The notes beneath the pieces were generated by a model. The model made no database searches, had not been told where the DNA came from, and worked only from the letters and a program-made list of their open reading frames with translations. From Anaspis maculata (Eukaryota > Arthropoda > Insecta > Coleoptera > Scraptiidae), in contig OX421964.1 of NCBI GenBank assembly GCA_949128115.1, positions 12,548,892 to 12,612,891 of the forward strand: 64,000 nt of DNA, in the 5' to 3' direction. Shown piece by piece: positions 12,900 through 22,535 of the stretch (its first letter is position 1; each line of letters starts with the position of its first letter). Both the position numbers and the translations under genes were made by a program.

Positions 12900-13167
12900 C
12901 TGGTACAAAGAGAAATCTATTAGGCCGAAGATTATGAATTTGAGCAGTATTCAGAATAAATAGCAGTAGGTATAGCACAGTGCTTGACAATCTTGTATTA
13001 TTTTTGTTTGAAACCGTTTTATTACGATTGTGCGAAAACTTGTATCTCGACTTGTATCTTCAGATAGTTTACAATGTTTTCTGCTATATTCCAACTTTAA
13101 AATAATTGTTTCTCATTTTTGATAAACAAGGATAATAAGGACAAAATACACCAGCTTATTGTGCAAC

Positions 13168-13737
13168 AGGTCCCTTCGCTTCGGTTTTTTTTTGAGTGCG
13201 CATGTGTGGCGCGAATTTCATAGTTTCGTACACCGATATTGAAAATGACCACTAAAAAATATTGTAGTGCACCTGAAATTCCACGAATAATTTGGTTGAG
13301 TGTTGGATACCATTTTAATATTCAAAGGAAATGTTTCATTGAAGTTAAGTTCAATGATCATTTGTGGAAGTTCAGGAACAACGAAAATGGCAACAGCGCT
13401 CAAAACAACAAGACATCTGCGCCAACTGTCACTTGTGACAATTATAATGACACTTCTCGTTTCTACCCGACTTACATTCCAGTTGCTCATGTTTTGATGA
13501 AACAACACAACTTGTTGAAAATGACTCAATGACTGTACCGAGAAGGAAGTTCAAAGAAGCTACGAAGAGATGCATTTACGGTGTGTGTAAAAGTGACAGC
13601 CAGGAACCAGTAGTTGGTCAGGCGACTAGACACAGCATGCAGCGTTGCCAAGTTTCCATAGTCACACTGACAGGTGTACGCAAGTTTTCACAATCTGGCG
13701 CTTTTACACATGCGCACCTGCCCAAACGAACTAGCCT
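13168..13737. mobile_element. Short ISL2EU-type element (internal-deletion derivative)
   Basis: This 570-bp element carries both termini of the large element at 13871-21759. The left end starts AGGTCCCTTCG, followed by the subterminal GTGCGCATGTGTGGCGCG. The right end contains TACACATGCGCACCTG and ends CTAGCCT. Its first 430 bp match the leader and THAP start of the large element at very roughly 80% by eye. The next 140 bp match that element's right end. The joint falls at AGTGACAGCC (13592-13601), which occurs at both parental breakpoints (14303-14312 and 21624-21633). Flanks are AC on the left and AT on the right, so the 2-bp duplication is not intact. It is non-autonomous, is older than or from a different subfamily than its neighbour, and lies in the intron of the RING gene. 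Confidence 0.88.
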
Positions 13738-13798
13738 ATTTGTTCATTGTTCAGCTTTTCCCACAATTGTGCAATCAATTTGCAATAGAATTCAGTAA
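13529..13798 (+). pseudogene. Truncated THAP start within the short element
   Basis: The ATG at 13529 opens a frame whose first residues, PRRKFKEATKRCIYGVCKSD, correspond to the THAP N-terminus of the full transposase (ATG at 14243), including the first Cys pair. After about 24 codons the deletion joint switches it into the element's right terminal region. The remaining ~65 codons are translated non-coding sequence running past the element end. It lacks the second zinc ligand pair and the whole DDE domain. Inference: not a functional THAP finger. Any product would be a short basic peptide. Confidence 0.7.
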
Positions 13799-13870
13799 CT
13801 ATTTTTTGTATTTTTTGCTTGACTGAGCTGCACAAATTGCCTTAGGTATTTCACAAGCAAACTGTGCAAT

Positions 13871-13955
13871 AGGTCCCTTCGTTTCGTTTTTTTTGAGTGC
13901 GCATGTCTGGCGCGAATTTCATAGTTTCGTACACCAATATTGAAAATTAGCACTA
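13871..13955 (+). repeat. Left terminal inverted repeat of the ISL2EU element
   Basis: Starts AGGTCCCTTCGTTTCG. The subterminal blocks GTGCGCATGT, GGCGCG and TTTCGTACACC recur in the same order, inverted, at the right end (21690-21759). The spacing between blocks differs by a few bases. Confidence 0.85.
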
Positions 13956-14242
13956 GAAAATTTTCTGTTGCGCCCAAAATTCCACAAAAAATTCAATTTA
14001 TCGCTAGATACCATTTTGGTATCGAAAGGAAATGTTTTATAGGAATTAAGTTCAATGATCATTTGTGGAAGTACAGGGTCAACGAAAATGGCAACAGCGC
14101 AGCCGAAACAGCAAGATCGGCGCCAACTGTCACTTGTGGGACTTCTCACTTCTCGTTTCGTTCGATCTAACCTAACTTCCACGTTGTTGTTGTTGTTGTT
14201 GTTGTTACACACGTTTTGGGGAAACAGCACGACTTGTTGAGA

Positions 14243-16192
14243 ATGGTTTTACCAAGAAAGTTTAAAGGAGCTACGAAGAGATGTGTTTACGGTGTATGTA
14301 AAAGTGACAGCCGATACAAGAAAGCAACGGAAAGTTATACTTTCATCAAATTCCCACAACCATGCCTTCAATATCGAAAAAAACGGGACACCAGTGAGAA
14401 TCATGTAGACCGGTGTAGAACCTGTACAAAAGCATTAGCTTGGGTGAAATTCTGCAGGAGAGATGATGGAAATTTCCAGTCACTACAACACATAACAAAA
14501 GATAAATACATATGCAGTCTTCATGGTGATCCAACCGTGTTTGAAGGCAAAATTGAAAATGACAAGGAGGTAACTATTCTTTTCTTCCAAACCATTGCCG
14601 AATATTACATTGTTTAATAATTTACAGATATCCTCTACCAATGTGGCCAATTCTTCAAATTTTGATGAGCCGACTGTAGAAGCGAAAAGTGAAATTGACT
14701 GGGAACTTGAAGACAAGGTATTATTCACTTTTTCTGTATGATGTTTAATTGAAAATGGGTATATTATTTGTAACTATTTGACAGTCGCCCTCTCCCAGTG
14801 TGATTGATATTTCAACTCAGTCTGGAAACACCGAGGGAAACACAGATCTGGATGAGGATAATACGGTCACTGAACATTACACAAGTGCTAGTTTGAACAG
14901 CACTTTTGATTCTGTGTTGAGTGCTCATGAAACACATCAAAATGAGACAATTACTGTTGTATTTGAAGCGACATCCAAATCCCAGAAAGAGGTTGGTACT
15001 CACGTTACTTTTATGTTGAATGCACTCATATTTTCATGTTTTAGCCTCCAAAGAAAATGTCGAACAAATTTTGTCAAACTCATTTGAAGCACGGCAATAT
15101 GAAACGTTTGAAAACAAGAATGGAACAGCAGAAAATACAGATATCAAATTTGATTCGTGAAAAACAAATGCTGAAATCTAAAAGGTCTCGGGAGTCATTC
15201 AAAAAATTTGTTAAATGTGTGGAGCAAAACAGAAAAATGTGCCTTTTCTACACTGGCCTAACGTTTCGGCAAATTGAAATCCTTTATGAGTTTCTAAGTC
15301 CGTCTAAGCAGGGACTAGTATATTGGGATCCACAGTACTACACCAACAGTGTTGCAAGAAACCGTTTGGTTCGAGACTATCGGCGAAAATTTACATACAT
15401 GGAAGAACTTATCCTCACACTTTTAAGATTACGAGGAGGATTATTACTGGAAGACATTTCTTTTCGATTCCAGATAGCTATGTCTTCGTTATCCAAAATA
15501 ATAACCACGTGGATACAATTCATGTATTATGAATTTAAAGAAATAAAAGTGGAAATGTTCGCATCTCGGGAAAGAATAGCTGAGAAGTTGCCAGCTATGT
15601 TTAGCAAACTTAAGAATATTCGAGTACTCGTCGATTGTGCAGAGTTCTTTTGTGAGGTTCCGAGTAATTTTGAACATCAGGGGAATCTTTACTCAAACTA
15701 TAAGCATCATACTACGTACAAAGTGTTACTAGGAACAACTCCAAATGGAGGCGTATCCTTCATTTCAAACTTATTTGAAGGAGCGATATCAGACAGAGAA
15801 TTGTTCAAACAGTCAGGATTGGTTGAATTGTTGGAAGAAGGGGACCTGGTTTTAGCCGACCGAGGCTTCACGGTGTCAGATATCTTGCAAGAAGTTGGTG
15901 TTTCACTGAACATTCCTCCTTTTTTAAAAGGTAGGGACAAACTCACCCCACAGGAAGAACTAGAAACAAAACGAATAGCAAAGGTAATCATGGAAAATTG
16001 TAATGTGTTCTTAACACTGACGTTTTTTTTTTGTTTCAGGAACGCATCTATGTTGAGCATGTTGTTGGGCGTTTAAAAAAATTTAGATTATTTTCTAGAG
16101 TAATACCCTACAATATGAGAGGTGTTATCTCACAAGTCGTATACATATGTGCATGTTTAATAAATTTTCAAAGTCCAATTTTAACACAGTAG
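14243..16192 (+). CDS. THAP-DDE transposase, five exons, 571 aa
   Basis: Catalyses excision and integration of the host element. Proposed exons are 14243-14569, 14628-14717, 14785-14991, 15045-15983 and 16040-16192. All introns are 53-67 bp, phase 0 and GT-AG. The N-terminal THAP zinc finger has C14, C19, FP at 37-38, W67, C91 and H94; the usual HF after the last ligand is HG here. An acidic Ser/Thr-rich linker (about 110-208) and a basic coiled segment (about 213-260) follow. The DDE_Tnp_4 domain (about 280-560) has Asp405 in LVDCAE, Asp480 in LADRGF and Glu527 in YVEHVVGRLKKF. Glu527 lies in the last exon, so splicing is required for a complete active site. AATAAA lies at 16210-16215, just after the TAG stop. 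I chose the ATG at 14243 because it directly precedes the THAP Cys pair. The frame appears fully open. Confidence 0.9.
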
Positions 16193-16439
16193 GTTTTGTC
16201 AGAAAAATCAATAAAGCAATTATTTTCTCAACTTTTTTTTATTTCATAACGGACTGATTGCATTGCACAACCTGCATAACAGATTTGGTGAGTAGCTATT
16301 GTAAAAAATATATATATTTAAACAATCTTCAAATATAATATCACTTACATAGCGTACTTTGAAAAAATACGTAACCAGAATCGAGAATATTACTAGTATC
16401 GATTGTACTCCCTGCGATCGATACAACCTGCATATAGAT

Positions 16440-17376
16440 TTGGCAAGTAATATTGTAAACAACAAGAAATTTTATAAACAGTCTTCACATAAAATATCAC
16501 TACTATTGTAAACAACAAGAAGTTTTATAAACAGTCTTCACATAAAATATCACTACTATTGTAAACAACAAGAAGTTTTATAAACAGTCTTCACATCAAA
16601 TATCACTACTATTGTAAACAACAAGGAATTTTATAAACAGTCTTCACATAAAGTATCACTAATATAGCGTACAACTTGCATATCAATTTGACAAGTAGCT
16701 ATTGTAAACAAGAAATTTTATGAACAGTCTTTACATTAAGTATCACTAATTCAGCGTACAACTTGCATATAGATTTGGCAAGTAGCTATTGCAAACAAGA
16801 AATTTTATAAAGTCTTCACATAAAATATCACTACTATTGTAAACAACAAGAAATTTTATAAACAATCTTCACATAAAATATCACTACTATTGTAAACAAC
16901 AAGAAGTTTTATAAACAGTCTTCACATAAAATATCACTACTATTGTAAACAACAAGAAGTTTTATAAACAGTCTTCACATCAAATATCACTACTATTGTA
17001 AACAACAAGGAATTTTATAAACAGTCTTCACATAAAGTATCACTAATATAGCGTACAACTTGCATATCAATTTGACAAGTAGCTATTGTAAACAAGAAAT
17101 TTTATAAACAGTCTTTACATTAAGTATCACTAATTCAGCGTACAACTTGCATATAGATTTGGCAAGTAGCTATTGCAAACAAGAAATTTTATAAAGTCTT
17201 CACATAAAATATCACTACTATTGTAAATAACAAGAAATTTTATAAACAATCTTCACATAAAATATCACTACTATTGTAAACAACAAGAAATTTTATAAAC
17301 AATCTTCACATAAAATATCACTACTATTGTAACAACAAGAAATTTTATAAACATTCTTCACATCAAATATCACTGA
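16440..17376. repeat. 53-bp tandem array with 384-bp higher-order unit
   Basis: The unit has the form ACTATTGTAAACAACAAGAA, then TTTTATAAACAGTCTTCACA, then TAAAATATC, repeating every 53 bp. Variant units containing TAGCGTACAACTTGCATAT and GGCAAGTAGCTATTG are interspersed in a fixed order. An AACAAGGAATT marker recurs 384 bp apart (around 16621 and 17005), giving a higher-order repeat. The array lies exactly between the 3' ends of the two convergent transposon genes. The spacers are not unique, so this is not a CRISPR array. Confidence 0.85.
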
Positions 17377-20300
17377 TCATAACTGAAGTGGGGGGAGGTG
17401 TCTCATAATTCTCTGTTCAAAGTACTCGGGAGAAATCACATTCTTGTGGAACTTCAATAGCTTCTCAGCTATGGGGTTCCAAAATACGTCCTCAAATTCT
17501 ATTCTTTCGCAGTGGAAGCAATTTTTTGACCAAACAAAAAAATCACACCATTTGCGTTCTGTCATGGCCATCTGCATTTGAATTTGGTAAAAATATTTAT
17601 GGCTACGTTTCAAACCTAGTTTGCCATTTACCGACGTCAAACAAAACGTCTGCTGCTGTTTTTTGGTCAACAAGTTTATGTCGATTGACGTGGCGTCCTT
17701 AAATAAGTAAGGGCACTTAATTTCAAGAACTCCAAGGTGGCTGGTTGACAATTCAGTATCTTGGATGAGCCCGTCTGGTGACGCTCCTAATCCAGGGTAA
17801 TTAGGATTGACCCACAAGCCCGTTTTTGTTACCGTGTATAACGGAAACTTGGCACAGTAGTCTCTGAATGCTTCATCCTCATGCTCACTACCATATTCCA
17901 AATATTTGGAATAGAATGAAGCTGGTTCCTCCCACAGTTTTTTTTTCAAAATAGTGGACAACTGTTTTGGCGTTTTCTCACGTAGATAATCTGTACAGGC
18001 TGAAGCTGTGATGAGGAGAGTCCGGAAAGTTTTCCACTTCAGGCTCCCTGTTTGTGAACTTGTCCCTGGTACCTCACAAGGCTTTTGTGAATAAACTGTA
18101 ATGTCAAAGAAAAAAGAGCTGTACATTTTGTCGAGTCACAGATAGGATGTTTATAATTATTATGGCATTCTGATTATACAGGGTGTCCGGTGTTTATTCT
18201 TGGAAAATGAAACAGCGGATACAACATCGAAAAAAGAGGGATTTTCATTAGAAACTTCTTCTCAAAAACGAATAATAAGAGAGATATAGCCCTTCAAAGT
18301 TGAAATAAAAAAAATCATTTTTTCCTAAAAACTTCCCGTTTCTTAGAAAAACTCATGGTTCATCAACTTAAAATACCTAGAAAACCTATTTCAATGGAGG
18401 AATCATTAGTTGTCTTAGATTTCAATTTTTGGCTTTTGAAAGTGCGATGATGATGTTTTCGAGATGTTTTCCGAAGTTTCAACCTCAAATATCTCGAGAA
18501 CGAAGCCTCTTATAAAATTTTTGCAGGAGTACTTTTTCTTCCAAATTGAACGTAAAATTCAAAAATTCCATCAATTTACAAAATTACTGAGGGTAAAAAC
18601 CAGGGATAAAAAAACGGGAGCACCCCCCCCCCCATTATCCAAGCCCCTGGAATTTTTTTATGGAATGCGTTATTGATGTTCGATACCGACTCATTTCAGT
18701 AAGCTTTGATTCCTATTTTAACAAAATCGGTTGAGAAATTCGAAAACTATGACGAAAAAACGATTTCCGAGTTCAACTTTGAATGCCTCTATCTCCGTTG
18801 TTATATGTTTCTGGCATACACTTTTTCGAGAAAGTCTACTTCTTTTGAAGTTTCCGATCATTTTCTGAAAGGACGCGATTTAAATTTGAAACACCCTGTA
18901 TAGGGTGTTAGGTACGGGTTATTACAAAATTAGAGGGACGATTCTCTATCAAGAATAAGGCTGAAAGAAAAAAAAATCATAGTCCTAAAATGCTACCTTA
19001 AAAAGATACAGGGTGTTGAAGTTAACTTCCTTGAATAGTTTTTTTTTTAACCGTAACTTTTGAACGCTTGCTCAAAAAGTCTTCATCGAACAATAATACC
19101 GCGATTAATCCAAAATTCTCAGGGGGGTTAATAATAGGGGTGCCCTCTTTTTTCTACCCTATTTTCACCTCCCTTTATTATTTTTTAAACTGTCAATATC
19201 GTCGGATTCTGCGTTCAATTTAGAAGAAAAAAATCCCCTTGCAAAATTTTGATTGGAAACTTAATTTTTGAGATATTGCTTTGGCTTTGGCTTTGGCTTT
19301 GGGTTTAAACTTTGGAAAACATCTCAAAACCGCCTCTATCCAGAGCCTAGATATTTTTTCGCTGAAAACTCGTTTCTTAGCAAAAAACGGCATCAAAATT
19401 ACTTAAAACACCTAGAAAACTTATTTCAGTTGAGGAATCATGAGTCGGTCCAACGGTTCAAAAGTTACGGTGAAAAACCGATTTAAAAAAGTCAACTTCA
19501 ACAGCCTGTATATTTTTGAAGAAGCATTTTAGGACCATGAGTTTTATTTCCATTCGGCCTTATTTTTGATGGGCAATCATCCTTCGAAGTTTGTAATGAC
19601 CATTACTTAACACCCTTGTGTACCTATTTAAGCTTTTGAAACTTGCAAATTATTATTATTATAGTCATTATTACTGTTTATTGTAATACAAAGAAATATT
19701 TTTGCAATGAGCTGTAAAGTTCTCCAAATCAGAAATTCCAAATCGAAAATTGCTCCCATAGGCCCGTATTCATGGTCAGATCTTATGTCTTAAGACGACC
19801 TTATTCAATTTTCATGAGCCAATTTTTAGCAAACACAACCACGAGAAATGTATTGTATTTGGTTATAATATACAATATTTACAAGAAGATTCTTATACCT
19901 TTAAAATCATCTTAGCCCAAGCCTGGGTCTAAATAAGCATGGTCTTAAGACCACCTTATATTTGAGATCTGACTATGAATACGAGCCATAAGGTTGAGAA
20001 TAATGCGCAAGCTTCAAAAGTGAAACAAATTATCTATAAAAATTACTATGCACGTTTTCAAGTGCATAATGGTGTTATCGCAAGTTCAACTGGCTGTTCT
20101 ACTGCTGCTCGGCCGCACTCATTGTCAGGGAACAGCTCAACCTATTAGAGTTTTCTTGAAAACAGGTGAGACCGAGCAGCACTGGAGCAGCCAAGTGAAT
20201 TAGCTATTAGTTACCTGTTAATGTAGCATGAAGCAGAGCAATCTTAATTTGCAAAATTCGCAACTGCTCTGCGTCCAGTGTATAGTCATAATTTTTTCTT

Positions 20301-21389
20301 TCCAACATAAATTCAAAGTTGCTGGGCCGTTCTGTCGCTGAATTGGCTTCTAAATTTGCAATCAGCGTGTTGTACTTCCCCATCTTTTCTTCTCTGCTGC
20401 AAACTTTCCGCCTTGGGTCATAATTGACTTTTCTTATCAACGGCCTTCCATCATTGTATGTGTTGCTGGCTGCTTCCTGGGGGTTTTTCTTTTTTTTTCC
20501 CATGTTCCATGTACACGGTAAGCTTGTACATGGAATGGCTTTGTGGCCAAACTCTACCGTATACTGTTCGATTTTGAACAACAGGGCTGCCACATGAGCG
20601 CACCTGCCCATGGCTGAGGCCTTACAGTGGCATGAGGCATCCGCAACATCACCACAATCTGACAGCATCACCATCACCGTATAGGAGACGTTTTCCTTAA
20701 AAGACGCCTTCACTATGGCCTTGAAGCACGTGCAAGAACCTGCTTTCCCATCGCTGATATCGGATACATATCCGCTTGCCACATATTGTCTTCCTTTTCT
20801 GAAGGGCTTGCTTGTAAAAACATTTTGGTGAGTGTTTCCTCCATCGCTGTTTTCATCGTTCTCTTTTTCTGAATCCAATCCATCCATTGCTTGCACATTC
20901 AGATATAAATATATACTTCCCATATTGAAATACCTCGGAATGTCAATGGATGGGAATGTGTTCCAACCTGAAAAAAACTTCCGTTTATTATTGGTGAACA
21001 TTAAAACATTTCCTGTTGTCTACTCACTCAATGGGAAATGTGGTGGCTTGCTTTTTGTTTTGTTGAGTGTTTGCCTCACAGTGTCCGATTTTTTCTGTAG
21101 GTGTTTTCCCCTGTCTACACCACCATAGATGGGTGTGCCTTTGTTGATGCATTGGTTCGCCCTATAATCGAGTAGAACATTTGAATAATTACCATATCCA
21201 GCAAGGTAATGTGCATACGAACCTCAAAATGAGTTGATCCTTTGTACCTTTCACATCAACATTTCGGCACTGCAAGAACCGCCGCAATTGCTCCTTGTTC
21301 AACTGAGACGGAGTCCTATGGCCCAATGAAGCCCCAGGAACATCGTTTTCGTCCAATGCAACTTTAACGTATGGCAGCGAGCTTGCCAT
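17377..21389 (-). CDS. SAP-SWIM-YqaJ nuclease protein of the transposon, 569 aa
   Basis: This is the second protein of ISL2EU elements, a PD-(D/E)XK (YqaJ/lambda-exonuclease-like) nuclease with a presumed DNA-processing role in transposition. Proposed exons on the minus strand are 21389-21219, 21094-21028, 20967-20215 and 18095-17377, with phases 0, 1 and 1; all junctions are GT-AG and keep the frame. Domains: SAP-like DNA-binding helix pair at 25-57 (RTPSQLNKEQLRRFLQ); SWIM zinc finger with C192, C194, C202 and H204 (CHC…CAH); YqaJ domain at about 335-540 with Asp438 in GASPDGL, Glu455/Lys457 in LEIKCPY, and a QIQMQMAM Gln motif. The first donor (TTC|GTATGC) is weak, so the exon 1-2 junction is the least certain. 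An upstream in-frame ATG at 21605 would add a hydrophobic stretch encoded by a trinucleotide-like repeat, so I prefer 21389. The last intron is 2.1 kb and hosts three elements. Confidence 0.87.
18179..18898. mobile_element. CAGGGTG-ended element in the YqaJ intron
   Basis: 720 bp, running from CAGGGTGTCC to AAACACCCTG, with TA on both sides. The ends are inverted copies for about 8 bp. The interiors share phrases typical of this family (AAAGTTG, TCGAGA, ATTTTTGCAGGAG) but do not form a full palindrome. Non-autonomous and of Tc1/mariner type by its ends and TA flanks. It lies wholly within the last intron of the YqaJ gene. Confidence 0.7.
18901..19617. mobile_element. Foldback element abutting the previous one
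   Basis: Begins TAGGGTGTTAGGTAC and ends TACTTAACACCCTT. Outer segments are inverted copies: ATTACAAAATTAGAGGGACG and a diverged match of it near 19590, plus ATAAGGCTGAAAG and its counterpart near 19553. An inner GTTGAAGTTAACTT and its complement-like GTCAACTTCAACAGCC form a second pair. This places two CAGGGTG-like units head to tail in the same intron. Confidence 0.65.
19761..19987. mobile_element. MITE with GGCCCGTATTCAT ends, 227 bp
   Basis: Terminal inverted repeats of about 24 bp (GGCCCGTATTCATGGTCAG at the left; the complement of GGCTCGTATTCATAGTCAG at the right) enclose an AT-rich core. ATA stands on both sides and could be a 3-bp target duplication. The end sequence matches that of the 53-bp palindrome at 22429-22481. 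It lies in the YqaJ intron. Confidence 0.7.
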
Positions 21390-21689
21390 TCTAGCAGCTC
21401 CAGCCCGCAGGGCCCGCAGCGGGACCACACGGCGAAAAACCGAGTTTGAATTTAAACGGAAATCGCGAGTAACAACAATAACAATAACAATAACAAAACA
21501 AAAACAAAAAAAAACAACAACAAAAGCAGTGGAAAACACCAAGAAAGCACCAAGATACGTAACGTCGTGATCGCGAAAACCGTTGAATTTCAAATTAATG
21601 CGCATGACAATTTAACATTCGACAGTGACAGCCAGGATCAGTAGGAGCTAGTCGGGGGCTAGACAGAGCATGCAGCGTTGCCATTCAAT

Positions 21690-21759
21690 TGACAGGTGTA
21701 CGAAAGTTTTCAAAATCTGGCGCCTTTACACATGCGCACCTGTCGAAACGAAGTAGCCT
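21690..21759 (-). repeat. Right terminal inverted repeat of the ISL2EU element
   Basis: Contains GGTGTACGAAAGTTTT, GGCGCC, ACATGCGCACC and CGAAACGAAGTAGCCT, ending at 21759 and followed by AT. It is the inverted counterpart of the left end at 13871-13955. Confidence 0.85.
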
Positions 21760-21889
21760 ATTCCCAATCCACCTCTACAATCAATAACTATTGCACAATT
21801 TTTTTTATCGCACAAGCATTTTTCTCGCCTTGTCAGTGTGAATTTGAGTCATCAGTCATAAAAAAAAAAAAGAAAAACGTCATTCTTAC

Positions 21890-22204
21890 CACTGTGACGA
21901 TTGCGTCCAGGCTTCCTAGGCGTTTTGCTCTGGACGAACTAGCCCTGCACAAAGGGCATTTCTGCTCCTGCAGCTTTGCCAGGCACAATGTGCAAAACAC
22001 GTGTCTGCACCTCGTCACGCGGGCCCTGAGCGGCAGTTCCAGACAAATCGAACATGTGGCTTCGTCCTTGAGTACCTCCACCAAATCGGCAATTTGCACC
22101 TCGTTGTCTATTGCTTTTTCCACAAGGGCCTGGATTTCGTCCAAGACAGCAAGTTGATGGTGACTCTTGATCAAAGTTTGAATCAATTCTCGGAACTCGA
22201 TCAT
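21890..22204 (-). CDS. RING-finger gene (minus copy), exon 1
   Basis: The first 105 residues of a 216-aa protein; probable E3 ubiquitin ligase activity. A helical N-terminus (MIEFRELIQTLIKS…AVLDEIQALVEKA) is followed by a complete C3HC4 RING. It begins TCSICLELPL and continues CRHVFCTLCLAKLQEQKCPLC, providing all eight zinc ligands. Spacing resembles BRCA1-type RINGs, though nothing else of BRCA1 is present. The ATG at 22204 aligns with the start at 32678 of the paralogue; an in-frame ATG further upstream (22258) is not conserved there. The donor GTG|GTAAGA matches the position and phase (0) of the paralogue's donor. The next homologous exon on this strand is 12564-12899. Leftover host intron sequence outside recognisable elements is only about 0.5 kb. 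Confidence 0.85.
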
Positions 22205-22535
22205 TTTGATTTTCATTGATGACACGATTTTGAGCTTGTCACACGTTTTAATAAACAAATTTTCTTCGGCAAAGGTTCACTTAGGTGTTGACAGTGCAAG
22301 AGTAGGAAACGAACTGAATTATATGACTGAACATATCTTTGACAACGAGGGTTTTTCTCTGGGAATTCTTTACCTGGCTTGGGTCGGCAACGAATTGTTA
22401 TGAAATAAGATAAGTCGGTATTGTCTTTGGGCCGTATTCATACCTCGCTTTCAACTTAAAAGCGAGGTATGAATACGGCCCTCTGTCATCAGTGGCCCCT
22501 TTTTGGTGTATCCTATTCAACCTTGCACTTGACCA
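22205..22535 (-). promoter_or_regulatory. Upstream region conserved with the RING paralogue
   Basis: Read on the minus strand, this segment matches 32389-32677 upstream of the other RING gene. Shared blocks include CAATGGTCAA, ACACCAAAAAGGG, AAAGACAATA, AACGAGGGTTTTTCT (complement side) and TGCACTGTCAAC. Conservation of this upstream region shows the duplication included the promoter or 5' UTR. The transcription start is not determined. The copy here is interrupted by a 53-bp palindrome at 22429-22481. Confidence 0.65.
22429..22481. mobile_element. 53-bp perfect palindromic insertion
   Basis: Arms of 23 bp (GGGCCGTATTCATACCTCGC plus TTT) are perfectly inverted around a 7-base loop (CAACTTA). 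The paralogous upstream region near 32445 lacks it, so it is an insertion. Its ends match the 227-bp MITE at 19761, so it is probably an extremely shortened relative. No clear target duplication is visible: flanks are GTCTTT and TCTGTC. Confidence 0.75.

Larger units (their letters stand above)
13871..21759. mobile_element. Complete THAP/YqaJ DNA transposon (ISL2EU type), 7.9 kb
   Basis: Imperfect terminal inverted repeats bound the element. The left end is AGGTCCCTTCGTTTCG, then GTGCGCATGT, a GGCGC motif and TTTCGTACACC. The right end, read inward, is AGGCTACTTCGTTTCG, then GTGCGCATGT, a GGCGC motif and TTTCGTACACC. Both ends are flanked by AT (13869-13870 and 21760-21761), a 2-bp target duplication. 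Inside are two convergent spliced genes, the THAP-DDE transposase (plus) and the SAP-SWIM-YqaJ protein (minus), separated by a tandem array. From family knowledge, a THAP-bearing DDE transposase paired with a YqaJ-like nuclease and 2-bp duplications defines the ISL2EU group, usually placed in PIF/Harbinger. Both reading frames look open across the splice junctions, so the copy may be young. It sits in the RING-gene intron, with its YqaJ gene in the same direction as the host gene. Three smaller elements lie inside the YqaJ intron. Confidence 0.9.

Noticed and set aside
16440..17376. Regularly spaced repeat resembling a CRISPR array
   Set aside because: Units are contiguous 53-bp tandem copies with no unique spacers, inside a eukaryotic transposon and between its two genes.
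21390..21605. Upstream extension of the YqaJ protein from the ATG at 21605
   Set aside because: Adds a Val/Ile/Phe run encoded by a GTT/ATT-type repeat; the SAP-proximal ATG at 21389 is a better start, though the longer form cannot be excluded.
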